A stretch of 64,000 nucleotides of DNA from Bradyrhizobium sp. SZCCT0153 (GTDB lineage: Bacteria; Pseudomonadota; Alphaproteobacteria; Rhizobiales; Xanthobacteraceae). The notes below the pieces were generated by a model that was not told the origin of the DNA, made no database searches, and saw only the letters and a list, made by a program, of their open reading frames with translations. The first letter of the stretch is position 1. Each line of letters begins with the position of its first letter. The position numbers were made by a program, and so were the translations under genes. The stretch spans positions 1-64,000 of the forward strand of contig NZ_JAFCKS010000008.1 of assembly GCF_018129995.1 (NCBI RefSeq), written 5' to 3'. Of the stretch, positions 43,151 through 54,643 are shown piece by piece.

Positions 43151-43924
43151 ATGAGCATGCAGCAAGATACTTCCGCAACCACCGCCTCCCAGCCGGGCTC
43201 GACCGTCGACGCCGCCGAGATCGCGAAATTCTCGAAGCTCTCGGCCGAATGGTGGAATCCCAACGGCAAGATGGCGCCGCTGCACCGGATCAACCCGCTG
43301 CGGCTCGGCTACATCCGCGACGCCGCCTGCCGCAAGTTCGAGCGCAATGTGCGCAGCCTCAATTGCCTTGGCGGTCTGCGGGTGCTCGACATCGGCTGCG
43401 GCGCCGGCCTGCTGTGCGAGCCGCTGTCGCGCCTCGGGGCGCAGGTCATCGGCGTCGATCCCTCAGTGAGCAACATCGCCGCGGCGAAGCTGCATGCCGA
43501 CAAGGGCCATCTTGCGATCGACTACCGCTGCACCACGGTGGAGGAGATCGACCCGCGCGAGCGCTTCGACATCGTGCTGGCGATGGAGGTGGTCGAGCAC
43601 GTCGTCGACGTCGGCGTCTTCCTGAAGCGCTGCGCCGCGATGCTGAAGCCGAACGGCCTCATGGTGGTCTCGACGCTGAACCGGAACTGGAAGAGCTTTG
43701 CGCTCGCCATCGTCGGCGCCGAATATGTCCTGCGCTGGTTGCCGCGCGGCACCCACGAGTGGAACAAGTTCGTCACGCCGGACGAGCTGACGAAATATCT
43801 CCTCGACAACCGCCTCGTCATCACCGAGCAGACCGGCGTCGTCTACAGCCCCTTCGCCGACAAATGGACGCTCTCGTCAGATATGGACGTGAACTACATG
43901 GTCGTGGCGGAACGGATGGTGTGA
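43151..43924 (+). CDS. ubiG: Ubiquinone biosynthesis O-methyltransferase
   Basis: A 257-residue SAM-dependent enzyme that performs both O-methylations in ubiquinone synthesis at the inner membrane surface. The UbiG-specific N-terminus is SAEWWNPNGKMAPLHRINPL, SAM motif I is VLDIGCGAGLLCEPL, and AMEVVEHVVDVGVFL and LMVVSTLNRNWKSFALAIVG follow. DVNYMVVAERM closes the fold. The length is normal. It lies downstream of the PH-domain gene and opposite lysC. Confidence 0.96.
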   Translation: MSMQQDTSATTASQPGSTVDAAEIAKFSKLSAEWWNPNGKMAPLHRINPLRLGYIRDAACRKFERNVRSLNCLGGLRVLDIGCGAGLLCEPLSRLGAQVIGVDPSVSNIAAAKLHADKGHLAIDYRCTTVEEIDPRERFDIVLAMEVVEHVVDVGVFLKRCAAMLKPNGLMVVSTLNRNWKSFALAIVGAEYVLRWLPRGTHEWNKFVTPDELTKYLLDNRLVITEQTGVVYSPFADKWTLSSDMDVNYMVVAERMV

Positions 43925-44118
43925 GGGGCGGGTGTGGGTGAGGTGAGAGCTGCTCCTCCACAGACGCTGTCGTCCCTGCGAGCGCATGGACTTCGCCGGG
44001 ACGACAGCCTGCGTGTTGCGAGAGCATCGCTCCCATGACGCCCGTGTGGTTGACCGCGTAGACGGTAGCTTGCAGGTTAGCTGTGCCTTTCCCGCATTAG
44101 CAGCCTCCAGCCCCACCC

Positions 44119-45018
44119 ATGCTCACTGTCGCCAACCTCTGGATTCCCTTCACAATCGTCGCCGCGCTAGGTCAGGTCGCGCGCAATGCGATGCAGCGGT
44201 CGCTGACGAAGCCGCTGGGGACCTGGGGCGCGACCAATATCCGCTTCCTGTTCGGCTTCCCGTTCTCGCTGCTGTTTCTGGCTGCGGTGTTGGTGGCGAC
44301 CGGCGATCATCTCAACGCGCCGCCGACCGTGTTCTGGCCGTGGCTCCTGCTCGGCGCACTCAGCCAGATCGTCGCCACCGGCCTGATGCTGCTCGCGATG
44401 AACGATCGTTCCTTCGTGGTGACGACAGCCTATTTGAAGACCGAGGCGATCCAGACCGCGATCTTCGGCTTCGTCTTCCTCGGTGATCATCTCACCTGGC
44501 TGAAGGTGCTCGCGATCGTGATCGCGACCATCGGCGTCGTCATCACGGCGCTGCGGCCCGGCGGCGAGAAGAGCTTTGCCGAGCTGAAGCCGACCATCAC
44601 CGGCCTCGTCGCGGCTGCAGCCTTCGCGCTTTCTGCGGTCGGTTTTCGCGGCGCCATCATCAATGTGCCTGATGTCTCGTTCGTGACGGCGGCATCGTTC
44701 ACGCTGGTGCTCGGCCTGTTCGTACAGACGCTGATCCTGACGATCTATCTGCTCTGGCGCGCACCAAAGGTGCTTCAGTCGATTTTGGGATTGTGGAAGC
44801 CGTCGCTGCTGGCCGGCTTCATGGGCGCCTTCGCCTCGCAGTTCTGGTTCCTGGCGTTCGCGCTAACGGCCGCCGCCAACGTCCGCACGCTCGCTCTGAT
44901 CGAGGTGCTGTTCGCGCAGGCGGTGGCTTATTATTCGTTCAAGCAGCCGATCGCGCCGCGCGAAATCATCGGCATTGCGCTGATTGTCATCGGCGTGGCG
45001 GTGTTGGTGGGAGTCTGA
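44119..45018 (+). CDS. EamA-family (DMT superfamily) membrane transporter
   Basis: A 299-residue protein with about ten transmembrane helices. Helix 1 reads IPFTIVAALGQVARNAMQRS. The second repeat contains FMGAFASQFWFLAFALTAAA and the terminal IIGIALIVIGVAVLVGV. It has no sequence closeness to the DMT protein at 32384 beyond the fold. A possible metabolite exporter; the substrate is unknown. It stands alone, 194 bases after ubiG, and converges with the DUF1178 gene. Confidence 0.87.
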   Translation: MLTVANLWIPFTIVAALGQVARNAMQRSLTKPLGTWGATNIRFLFGFPFSLLFLAAVLVATGDHLNAPPTVFWPWLLLGALSQIVATGLMLLAMNDRSFVVTTAYLKTEAIQTAIFGFVFLGDHLTWLKVLAIVIATIGVVITALRPGGEKSFAELKPTITGLVAAAAFALSAVGFRGAIINVPDVSFVTAASFTLVLGLFVQTLILTIYLLWRAPKVLQSILGLWKPSLLAGFMGAFASQFWFLAFALTAAANVRTLALIEVLFAQAVAYYSFKQPIAPREIIGIALIVIGVAVLVGV

Positions 45019-45031
45019 CGCACCTCGCCCG

Positions 45032-45517
45032 TCAGTTCCGGTCTTCCGGCAGCGTCGGGAGCGGCGAGACCTCGATGCCTTCGTCGATCAGCGACTTGGC
45101 CTCATCCGGCGAGGCCTCGCCATAGATCGGGCGGTGCTCCTTGTCGCCGTAATGCATCGCGCGGGCTTCGTTGGCGAAGCGCTCGCCGACATTGTCGGCG
45201 TTTTTCACGATGTGATCGCGCAGCTCTTTCAGCTTGGCGCGCAGCTCGCGCTCCTGCGCCATCATCAGCGAGGTCGGTCCGGATGGCGCAGCCTCGGGCG
45301 CCGCGGTCGTGGTGGCGAGCTCGGGCGGCGGCGTTGCGGGTCCGCGCCCCTTCTTGCCGACGATGCGCGGGGCCATGATCGCCTTGTCGACCTTGGCCGA
45401 ACCGCAGATCGGGCAGGTCACCAGCTTGCGCTTCACCTGCGAATCATAGGCCGACGAACTCTGGAACCAGCTCTCGAAGTCGTGGTTGCGGTCGCAGTGA
45501 AGCGCGTAGCGGATCAT
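45032..45517 (-). CDS. DUF1178 family protein with zinc-ribbon N-terminus
   Basis: A 161-residue protein. It begins MIRYALHCDRNHDFESWFQS and has CPICGS about 30 residues later, giving three cysteines plus a histidine as likely zinc ligands. The middle is a Pro/Ala-rich linker, and the C-terminus contains ELRDHIVKNADNVGERFANE and EEVS-like acidic residues. The family is conserved in alpha- and betaproteobacteria with no known function. Its ATG overlaps the nitrilase stop (ATGA), so it is translationally coupled in the grxC-nitrilase-DUF1178 operon. Confidence 0.9.
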   Translation of the reverse strand: MIRYALHCDRNHDFESWFQSSSAYDSQVKRKLVTCPICGSAKVDKAIMAPRIVGKKGRGPATPPPELATTTAAPEAAPSGPTSLMMAQERELRAKLKELRDHIVKNADNVGERFANEARAMHYGDKEHRPIYGEASPDEAKSLIDEGIEVSPLPTLPEDRN

Positions 45518-46392
45518 GCCGATCCCCGCACGAGGTGCAGATGGTCCGGTCCGGCCTTGGGATCGGCCACGCCGAAGCGGCGGCCGTGCTGGAGCGAGGG
45601 GATGGCGCGGCGCGCGGTCTCGACCTTGGCCGGATCGATTCTGGCCATGATGATGCCGGGCTCGACATCGCCCTCCGCGAGGATCTCGCCCCAGGGATCA
45701 ATGATCAGCGAATGGCCGTAGGTCTCACGCTTGTTCTCGTGGGTGCCTGCCTGCGCCGCAGCGAACACGAAGCAGCCGGTCTCGATGGCGCGGGCGCGCA
45801 GCAGGATGTGCCAATGCGCTTCGCCGGTCTTGCGGGTGAAGGCCGAGGGCACGGTGATGAAGGACGCGCCGCTTTCGGCCAGCGCGCGGTAGAGCGCGGG
45901 GAAGCGCACATCGTAGCAGATCGTCAGCCCGACCCGGCCCCAGGGCAGGTCGGAGATCACGGCCGTCTCGCCCGGCTGGTAATTGGCGGATTCGCGATAG
46001 CTCTCGCCGTCCGGCAGCTCGATGTCGAACATGTGGATCTTGTCGTAGCTCGCGAGCACATTGCCCTCGGGTCCGATCAGGAAGGAGCGGTTCACCGCCT
46101 TCTCTTCCGAGAAGCGCAGCGCCAGCGAGCCGACATGGATGTGGATCTTCAGCTCGGCCGCGAGCGCGCGATAGGCCTCGAGCGACTTGTCGTCCTCTTC
46201 GCTCTGGAGGTGCTCGAACAACGCCTTGCGGTTCAGCTGCATCATGTTGCTGACTTCGGGCGTCTGCACGTAGTCGGCGCCGTTGGCCGCAGCCTGCCGG
46301 ATCAGCCGGGTAGCCTGCGCGAGGCTCGGCTCCGGCATCAGGCCGGTGCGCATCTGCACCATCGCGGCGGTGAAGGTCCTGTTGTCGCTCAT
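45514..46392 (-). CDS. Carbon-nitrogen hydrolase (Nit1/Nit2-like)
   Basis: A 292-residue nitrilase-superfamily amidase. The catalytic triad is Glu46 (QTPEVSNMM), Lys118 (SYDKIHMFDIELPDG) and Cys159 (LTICYDVRFPALYRAL). YDKIHMFDI and the DVRFP form match the Nit1/Nit2 group, which includes deaminated-glutathione amidase and omega-amidase. The neighbour grxC makes a glutathione-repair role plausible. The open frame extends to 46620 through grxC; ATG 46392 overlaps the grxC stop by four bases and is the natural start. Confidence 0.92.
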   Translation of the reverse strand: MSDNRTFTAAMVQMRTGLMPEPSLAQATRLIRQAAANGADYVQTPEVSNMMQLNRKALFEHLQSEEDDKSLEAYRALAAELKIHIHVGSLALRFSEEKAVNRSFLIGPEGNVLASYDKIHMFDIELPDGESYRESANYQPGETAVISDLPWGRVGLTICYDVRFPALYRALAESGASFITVPSAFTRKTGEAHWHILLRARAIETGCFVFAAAQAGTHENKRETYGHSLIIDPWGEILAEGDVEPGIIMARIDPAKVETARRAIPSLQHGRRFGVADPKAGPDHLHLVRGSA

Positions 46393-46664
46393 GACTCCGC
46401 CTTGACGTTTTCGAGCATGCCGTCGAGCTTGCCCTCGCGGTCGAGTGCATAGAGCTCGTCGCAGCCGCCAACATGGGTTCCGCCGATCCAGATCTGCGGG
46501 AAGGTCGCCCCGTCGCCGGCGCGATCGTACATCTGCTGGCGCCAGTCCGGGTTCTTGGCGACATCGAATTCCGTGAAGGTCGCCTTCTTGCGGGTCAGCA
46601 GTGACCGGGCGGCGGAACAATAGCCGCAGCCCGGCCTGGTGTAGATCTCGACAGCAGCGGTCAT
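46389..46664 (-). CDS. grxC: Glutaredoxin 3
   Basis: A 91-residue dithiol glutaredoxin that reduces disulfides with glutathione. The active site is CGYC at residues 13-16 (TRPGCGYCSAARSLL), the cis-proline is in TFPQIWIGGTHVGGCDEL, and the length is normal. ATG 46664 is chosen over 46682, since MTAAVEIYTRPGC is the usual N-terminus. It overlaps the nitrilase gene by four bases. comF ends 48 bases upstream on the same strand, so comF-grxC-nitrilase-DUF1178 may be one transcript. Confidence 0.95.
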   Translation of the reverse strand: MTAAVEIYTRPGCGYCSAARSLLTRKKATFTEFDVAKNPDWRQQMYDRAGDGATFPQIWIGGTHVGGCDELYALDREGKLDGMLENVKAES

Positions 46665-46712
46665 GTCGCCTGGCGCTCTCATGTCATGAAATTCATTGAA
46701 TTATATGGGACT

Positions 46713-47510
46713 TCACCTGACCTCCACAACCCGGGCAAAGACCAGCACGTCCACCTGGGCCGCTTTGGCGCGCAGCAAGGCACGGGCGCAGGCGTCCAGC
46801 GTCGCCCCTGACGTCAGGACGTCGTCGATCAGGATGATGCGGCGGCCCTGTACCTCAGCCTGACGGTCGGGGGATACCTGGAATGCTCCCTGCACATTTG
46901 TGGCGCGCTGGGCCCGCGACAGGCCGATTTGCTGCTCGGTGGCGCGCACCCGGCGCAGCACCTCACCCCGCAACCTCACTCCGCTCTGCCGTTCGATAAT
47001 TCGCGCCAGCGCGCCGGACTGGTTGTAGCGGCGCCGCCAGGCCCGCCGCCAATGCAGGGGAACCGGCACCAGCATGTCGGCCCCGGCGAGCAGCTCGCCG
47101 CCCGCGCGCGCCATCCAGCGGCCCATCGCGGGCGCCAGATCGGTGCGGTCCTGGTATTTGAGCGCATGCACCAATGTGCGGGCGACATCGTCATAGCGCA
47201 CCGCGGCGCGGGCTCGCTGGTAAGCGGGCGGGCTCGCGATCGCCTCCATCGACAGCATGTCGGGGCCGGGGTCATAAACGAAAGGGATGCCAAGCCGCGG
47301 GCAATAGGGCCGCTCGATGAACGACAGTTTTGCCCAGCAGGCCGCGCAGACGCCCTCGCCATCGACCGGCTCGCGGCAGGATACGCACAGGGTCGGTAGC
47401 GCAATGTCGAGCGCGAGCCGCGCCGCGCGCGACAGGACGTGGCGGCCGGCCGTCCATGCGGTACGCAGGGGGGCGGCGATGGAACGGGAAGGGGCGGCGT
47501 CGGCTTCCAT
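46713..47510 (-). CDS. comF: ComF-family phosphoribosyltransferase-like protein
   Basis: A 265-residue protein with an N-terminal zinc finger (CVSCREPVDGEGVCAACW, plus a later Cys in RPYCPRLG) and a type I phosphoribosyltransferase domain carrying the PRPP loop IILIDDVLTSGATLDACA. LVPVPLHWRRAWRRRYNQS is the ComF family signature. In naturally competent bacteria ComF helps import single-stranded DNA; in rhizobia the role is unproven. It is divergent from the NDUFAF5-like gene. Confidence 0.93.
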   Translation of the reverse strand: MEADAAPSRSIAAPLRTAWTAGRHVLSRAARLALDIALPTLCVSCREPVDGEGVCAACWAKLSFIERPYCPRLGIPFVYDPGPDMLSMEAIASPPAYQRARAAVRYDDVARTLVHALKYQDRTDLAPAMGRWMARAGGELLAGADMLVPVPLHWRRAWRRRYNQSGALARIIERQSGVRLRGEVLRRVRATEQQIGLSRAQRATNVQGAFQVSPDRQAEVQGRRIILIDDVLTSGATLDACARALLRAKAAQVDVLVFARVVEVR

Positions 47511-47574
47511 GGCCGAAAGCTAGCTCCGCATGCGCCGGATTGCCAGAACCGTCGAGATCGGCGTAACCAGCGGC

Positions 47575-48423
47575 ATGGCCCAAGACCCGCAGACCCCGCC
47601 CGCTTTGTTCGATCGCGCCTTGCTGCATGCGCGGCAGCGGCGCGCGCAGGCGCAGGGCGGGGTGACATTCCTACTCGATCGGGTCGCCGAGGACATGTCC
47701 GACCGGCTCGCGGCGGTGATGCGCGAGTTTCACGCGGCGGCTGATCTCTGGACGCCCGGCGAAGGGCTGGCGGCCTTGCGCGCGCAGTTGCCGTCGCTCC
47801 AGCGGATTGCGCTTGGTGAAGCGGTCGAAGAAAAATTGCCTTTCGCAGCCGAAAGCATCGACCTCCTCGTCTCGGCGCTGGCGCTGCAATTCGTCAATGA
47901 CCTGCCGGGTGTGCTCGCGCAAATCCGCCGCGCGCTGAAGCCGGATGGGTTGCTGCTAGCGGCGATGATCGGCGGCGACAGCCTGACCGAGCTGCGTCAG
48001 GCCTTTGCCGCGGCGGAAGCCGAACGTGAGGGCGGTGTGTCGCCGCGCGTGGCACCCTTCGCCGATCTGCGCGACATCGGCGCGCTGTTGCAGCGGGCGG
48101 GCTTCGCGCTGCCGGTTACCGACGTCGATCGCGTCGTGGTGCGCTATGGCAACGCATTCGGGCTGATGCAGGACCTCCGCCGCATGGGAGCCACCAATGT
48201 GCTGATCGAGCGGCGCCGCACACCGAGCCGGCGCGCGACGCTGCTGCGCATGGCCGAAATCTATGCCGAACGCTTTGCCGATGCCGACGGCCGCATCCGC
48301 GCCACCTTCGACATCATCTGGCTCTCCGGCTGGGCTCCACATGCGAGCCAGCAGCAGCCGTTGAAGCCGGGTTCGGCGAAAGCGAGCCTGGCGGAGGCGG
48401 TGAAGAAGGCGGGGAAAGAGTGA
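47575..48423 (+). CDS. NDUFAF5-like methyltransferase-fold protein
   Basis: A 282-residue protein. LQFVNDLPGVLAQIRRALKP, AMIGGDSLTELRQAF and EAEREGGVSPRVAPFADLRD are close to human NDUFAF5, which hydroxylates an arginine in complex I subunit NDUFS7 (established for the human protein). The normal glycine-rich SAM motif is replaced by AADLWTPGEGLAALRAQL, so SAM binding may be altered. The start ATG 47575 begins MAQDPQTPPALFDRALL; the frame from 47530 adds no family sequence. The function in complex I assembly is inference from orthology. Confidence 0.88.
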   Translation: MAQDPQTPPALFDRALLHARQRRAQAQGGVTFLLDRVAEDMSDRLAAVMREFHAAADLWTPGEGLAALRAQLPSLQRIALGEAVEEKLPFAAESIDLLVSALALQFVNDLPGVLAQIRRALKPDGLLLAAMIGGDSLTELRQAFAAAEAEREGGVSPRVAPFADLRDIGALLQRAGFALPVTDVDRVVVRYGNAFGLMQDLRRMGATNVLIERRRTPSRRATLLRMAEIYAERFADADGRIRATFDIIWLSGWAPHASQQQPLKPGSAKASLAEAVKKAGKE

Positions 48424-48532
48424 TCCTCATGGTGAGGAGGCGCGTCAGCGCCGTCTCGAACCATTGAGGCCCGGCTCTCACCCGGGGCCATCCTTCGAGA
48501 CGCTGCTTCGCGGCTCCTCAGGATGAGGTCTG
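48424..48532. repeat. Dispersed imperfect inverted repeat (about 110 bp), copy E
   Basis: The stretch begins with ATCCTCATGGTGAGGAG and ends with CGGCTCCTCAGGATGAGG, so its outer arms are inverted, with TCTCGAACCATTGAGG and CATCCTTCGAGACGC forming an inner pair. It resembles the element at 62806-62940 in end sequence and architecture. It fills the whole gap between the NDUFAF5-like gene and mutT, which converge. Confidence 0.7.
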
Positions 48533-48535
48533 AAC

Positions 48536-48946
48536 TCACATCAGCAAATCAATCAGATGCGGAATCAGCGGAATGTCCGCCGGCGGCATCGGATAGTCGC
48601 GCAGCTTGTTGGCACGGACCCAGGCGAGGGTCTGGCCTTCGCGCGGTTCTACCTGTCCTTCCCAGCGCCGGCAGATGTAGAGCGGCATCAGGAGATGGAA
48701 GCTCTCGTAGGCGTAGCTGGCAAAGGTCAGCGGGGCCAGGCACGGCTCGGCGACGGTGATACCAAGCTCCTCGTGCAGCTCGCGGATCAGGCTCTGCTCC
48801 GGCCGCTCGCCGGGCTCGAGTTTGCCGCCGGGGAATTCCCAGAGGCCCGCGAGCGTCTTGCCCGGCGGACGCTGCGCGATCAGGACGCGCTTGTCGGCGT
48901 CGACCAGCGCGCAGGCCACCACCAATGTCAGTTTGAGATCGGCCAT
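48536..48946 (-). CDS. mutT: Nudix hydrolase, MutT type (8-oxo-dGTP diphosphatase)
   Basis: A 136-residue Nudix hydrolase. The Nudix box GGKLEPGERPEQSLIREL followed by HEELGI is complete. ALVDADKRVLIAQRPPGKTL, PGG and WEFPGG fit the MutT branch that removes 8-oxo-dGTP from the nucleotide pool. It starts eight bases after the argJ stop on the same strand, so it is cotranscribed with argJ. Confidence 0.93.
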   Translation of the reverse strand: MADLKLTLVVACALVDADKRVLIAQRPPGKTLAGLWEFPGGKLEPGERPEQSLIRELHEELGITVAEPCLAPLTFASYAYESFHLLMPLYICRRWEGQVEPREGQTLAWVRANKLRDYPMPPADIPLIPHLIDLLM

Positions 48947-48954
48947 GCCTGAAT

Positions 48955-50196
48955 TTACGACCTGTAATCCCCGTTGATCGCGACATATTCCTTGGTGAGG
49001 TCGCAGGTCAGCACGCGGTCGCGGCCCTTGCCGAGGCCGAGCGAGACCTTGATCGCGATCTCGGGCGCCTTCATCGCTTCCGACACCTGCGCCTCGTCAT
49101 AGGACGGATCGCGCGCGCCGCTCTTGGCGACGCGGATGCCGTTGAAGGCGATCGAGAGCTTGTCGCGATCGGCCGGTTCGCCGGCCTTGCCGACCGCCAT
49201 TACGACGCGGCCCCAATTGGCGTCCTCGCCGGCGATCGCGGTCTTGACCAGCGGCGAGTTGGCGATCGACATCGCGATCTTGCGCGCCGAGGCCTTGGTC
49301 TTGGCGCCCTCGACGGTGATCTCGACCAGCTTGCGCGCCCCTTCGCCGTCGCGGGCGACCTGCTCGGAGAGATTGGCGAGCACCTGGTTGAAGGCTTTGA
49401 CGAAGGCTTTCAGGCGCGGATCGCTGGCGCGGCTGATCTTCGGCGCGCCGTGTTCTGCAGCAGCGCCGGTGGCGAAGGCCAGCAGCGTGTCCGAGGTCGA
49501 GGTGTCGCCGTCGATCGTCACCGCGTTGAACGTGTCCTCGACGCCGCTCTTGAGCAAAGCCTGCAGCGCGGCGGGCGCGATCGGCGCGTCGGTGAAGATG
49601 AAGGACAGCATCGTCGCCATGTCGGGGGCGATCATGCCGGCGCCCTTGGCCATGCCGTTGATGCTGACCCTGGCCTTGCCGAGCTTCACGGTCGCTGTCG
49701 CGACCTTCGGGAAGGTGTCGGTGGTCATGATCGCCTTGGCAGCAGCGAGATAATCGCCGGCCTCGGCAGTCTCGGCGAGGCGGCCGAGCACGCCGTCGAA
49801 CTTGGTTGCGTCCAGCGGCTCGCCGATCACGCCGGTCGAGGCGAGAAAGATCTCGCTTTCGCTGCAACCGACGGCCTTGGCTGCGATCTTCGCTGTCAGT
49901 GCGGTGGAGCTGCGGCCGGTCTTGCCGGTGAAGGCATTGGCGTTGCCCGAATTGACGACGAGGGCGCGCGCCTTGCCGCCCTTCAGCTTGGCGCGGCACC
50001 ATTCCACCGGGGCGGAGGGGCATTTCGACTTGGTGAAGACCCCGGCGACCGCGGTGCCCTTGTCCATCACCGCCAGCAGCACGTCGGTGCGGCTCTTGTA
50101 GCGGATGCCGGCCTCGGCCGTCGCGAGACGGACGCCCGCGATCACGGGCATGTCGGGAACGTTTTTCGGGGCGAGGGGGGAGACGGAGGAGGACAT
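48955..50196 (-). CDS. argJ: Bifunctional glutamate N-acetyltransferase/amino-acid acetyltransferase
   Basis: A 413-residue arginine-biosynthesis enzyme of the cyclic acetyl-group pathway; it moves acetyl from N-acetylornithine to glutamate and may also use acetyl-CoA. The self-cleavage site is between Ala194 and Thr195 in KGAGMIAPDMATML, giving alpha and beta chains with Thr195 as nucleophile. VVNSGNANAFTGK and the C-terminal DLTKEYVAINGDYRS (sequence ends S) are standard. It precedes mutT in an operon. Confidence 0.96.
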   Translation of the reverse strand: MSSSVSPLAPKNVPDMPVIAGVRLATAEAGIRYKSRTDVLLAVMDKGTAVAGVFTKSKCPSAPVEWCRAKLKGGKARALVVNSGNANAFTGKTGRSSTALTAKIAAKAVGCSESEIFLASTGVIGEPLDATKFDGVLGRLAETAEAGDYLAAAKAIMTTDTFPKVATATVKLGKARVSINGMAKGAGMIAPDMATMLSFIFTDAPIAPAALQALLKSGVEDTFNAVTIDGDTSTSDTLLAFATGAAAEHGAPKISRASDPRLKAFVKAFNQVLANLSEQVARDGEGARKLVEITVEGAKTKASARKIAMSIANSPLVKTAIAGEDANWGRVVMAVGKAGEPADRDKLSIAFNGIRVAKSGARDPSYDEAQVSEAMKAPEIAIKVSLGLGKGRDRVLTCDLTKEYVAINGDYRS

Positions 50197-50326
50197 CGCG
50201 GGGCGCCTTGGTGAGGTCTGGATATGCAGATGGCCGGGACATCCAGTGCGAAGACGTGCTTCGCACTTTCTGCCCGGCCATTGCGACGTTAGATACTATT
50301 GGCGTCCGTGAAGTGACAGCGAATTC

Positions 50327-51286
50327 TTACTTCTTCGCCGGCGGCGCCATCTTGCTGTCGGACGGCTTCGCATCGGAAGGCTTCGCATCGGAAGGCTTGG
50401 CATCGGAAGGCTTGGCCGCGTCGGCCGGCTTGGCGTCCTTGGACGCGTCGGCCTGGTCCATGCGCTCGACCTTGGCTTCCGCGCGCAGCTTGGCGACGTA
50501 ATCGGCCTGGGCCTTGCGGGTCACGTACTGCTCGATCTGGGCCTTGACCTGCTCGAAGTCCGGCGCCTTGCGGTTGCGCTTTTCCTCGACCTTGATGACG
50601 TGCCAGCCGAACTGCGACTTCACGGGGTCGGAGATCTTGCCCGGCTCAAGCGCGAAGGCGACGGCGGAGAATTCCGGCACCATCTGCTCCTTGGTGAAGA
50701 AGCCGAGGTCGCCGCCGTCGGCCGAGCCCGGATCCTTGGACTTCTTCTTGGCGAGTTCGGCGAAATCAGCGCCCTTGTCGAGCTCGGCCTTCACCGCCTT
50801 GGCCTCGTCCTCGGTCTCGACCAGGATGTGGCGGGCGCGCACTTCCTGCTCGCCGGTGATCTGCTTGGAGGCCTCCTCATAGACCTTCTTCATGGCGTCG
50901 GGGGTGGTGGCGGCCTTGCCTTCGCCCGCGAGCAGGCTGTCCATCAGGAGGCGGTTGCGGGCGAACGCCAGGCGCTTCTTGAACTCCTCGCCGTCGGCGA
51001 TCTTCTTGTCCTCGGCCGCCTTCCCGACGATCTTCATGTCGATCAGGAAGGACAGGACGTTCTCGTCCTTGGTCGCCGGGTCCATCTGGGCGAGGCTCGG
51101 TCCGAGTTCCTCCTCGGCCATGGCGACGTCGCTCTTCTTGATTTCAGCGCCATTGACCTTCGCCAGCACCGGATCGTCGGCAGCCCGGCCGGGACCCGCG
51201 ATCAGCGCCAGCGCAAGGCAGCCCACGAGGGCGGTGGCGAGGCCGAAGCGCAGGCCGGTTTTGGTTACCGGGAACGAGGTGGTCAT
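50327..51286 (-). CDS. Exported PpiC-type (parvulin) peptidyl-prolyl cis-trans isomerase
   Basis: About 319 residues. The signal peptide runs through GLATALVGCLALALIAGPGRAAD. The SurA-N-like part has VLAKVNGAEIKKSDVAMAEE, and the parvulin domain includes VRARHILVETEDEAKAVKAE, GSADGGDLGFFTKEQMVPEF and FGWHVIKVEEKR. The C-terminus is a disordered tail of AKPSD repeats ending MAPPAKK. It assists periplasmic or outer-membrane protein folding. ATG 51286 is preferred to 51334, because AAGGA lies upstream and the signal peptide begins there. It is divergent from secA. Confidence 0.93.
   Translation of the reverse strand: MTTSFPVTKTGLRFGLATALVGCLALALIAGPGRAADDPVLAKVNGAEIKKSDVAMAEEELGPSLAQMDPATKDENVLSFLIDMKIVGKAAEDKKIADGEEFKKRLAFARNRLLMDSLLAGEGKAATTPDAMKKVYEEASKQITGEQEVRARHILVETEDEAKAVKAELDKGADFAELAKKKSKDPGSADGGDLGFFTKEQMVPEFSAVAFALEPGKISDPVKSQFGWHVIKVEEKRNRKAPDFEQVKAQIEQYVTRKAQADYVAKLRAEAKVERMDQADASKDAKPADAAKPSDAKPSDAKPSDAKPSDSKMAPPAKK
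50364..50415. repeat. 15-bp tandem repeats coding the AKPSD tail
   Basis: The unit GGCTTSGCATCGGAA (plus strand) is repeated three times at 50364-50378, 50379-50393 and 50394-50408, followed by a partial unit. It codes for the AKPSD pentapeptide repeats of the isomerase tail and is multiple-of-three, so copy number can vary in frame. Confidence 0.9.
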
Positions 51287-51640
51287 GGAAAATCCTTTTG
51301 TTGAAGCAGGGGGCTGCTCGAGCGGGGCGGACACTCGCCCAATTCAGGGGGGCTTGGCAACGCGAAAAGTCTGTCAAAATGATGATTTGGCCGCAATGCG
51401 CCCGCCGTTGACAAGGCCCTGACCGGGCCATATCTCTGCCCGGTCGCGACCATGGCGATGGCGTTTATTTTGCTGCGTTTTTGGCCGTTGAACCCAGACT
51501 TGCCCAATTCCAACCCATATGGCGGATGACCTCCCGCAGTCCGGGCTCTGGCGCCAGCAGGCGTCACGGTGAGTTGATAGGCAGGCGGGTGACAACCTCT
51601 TGGCTGCAACGCGGTTGAATCGCGAACACAGGAACAAGGC
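51287..51640. promoter_or_regulatory. Divergent PPIase-secA intergenic region with candidate sigma-70 promoter for secA
   Basis: No gene was seen in these 354 bases. TTGACA at 51408-51413 and TATCTC at 51431-51436 are separated by 17 bases, the ideal spacing for a housekeeping promoter reading toward secA, about 205 bases upstream of its ATG. The implied long leader has no secM-like frame that I recognise. The assignment is by eye. Confidence 0.45.
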
Positions 51641-54481
<2,841 letters not shown>

Positions 54482-54584
54482 CGACCAGGTGTGAGGCGCG
54501 ACGTCGGCGCCTCACTCTCTACCGTCGTGCTGCGAACAATCGCAACGACCAATCTTTGAAACAACCACGTCCTGTGGTTATGGC

Positions 54585-54613
54585 TCCCGGATCTGCGCTC
54601 CGCTTGTCCGGGA
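54585..54613. repeat. Dispersed REP-like palindrome, copy C
   Basis: TCCCGGA (54585-54591) pairs with TCCGGGA (54607-54613) around TCTGCGCTCCGCTTG. Reverse-complementing it gives the copy at 19639-19666 with one difference. It lies between secA and the convergent MarR gene. Confidence 0.65.
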
Positions 54614-54643
54614 CGAGGCGTTGATAGAGCCCGCCAAGCCCAC

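Noticed and set aside
50364..50415. CRISPR-like repeats
   Set aside because: The 15-bp units are tandem with no spacers and encode an in-frame pentapeptide repeat.
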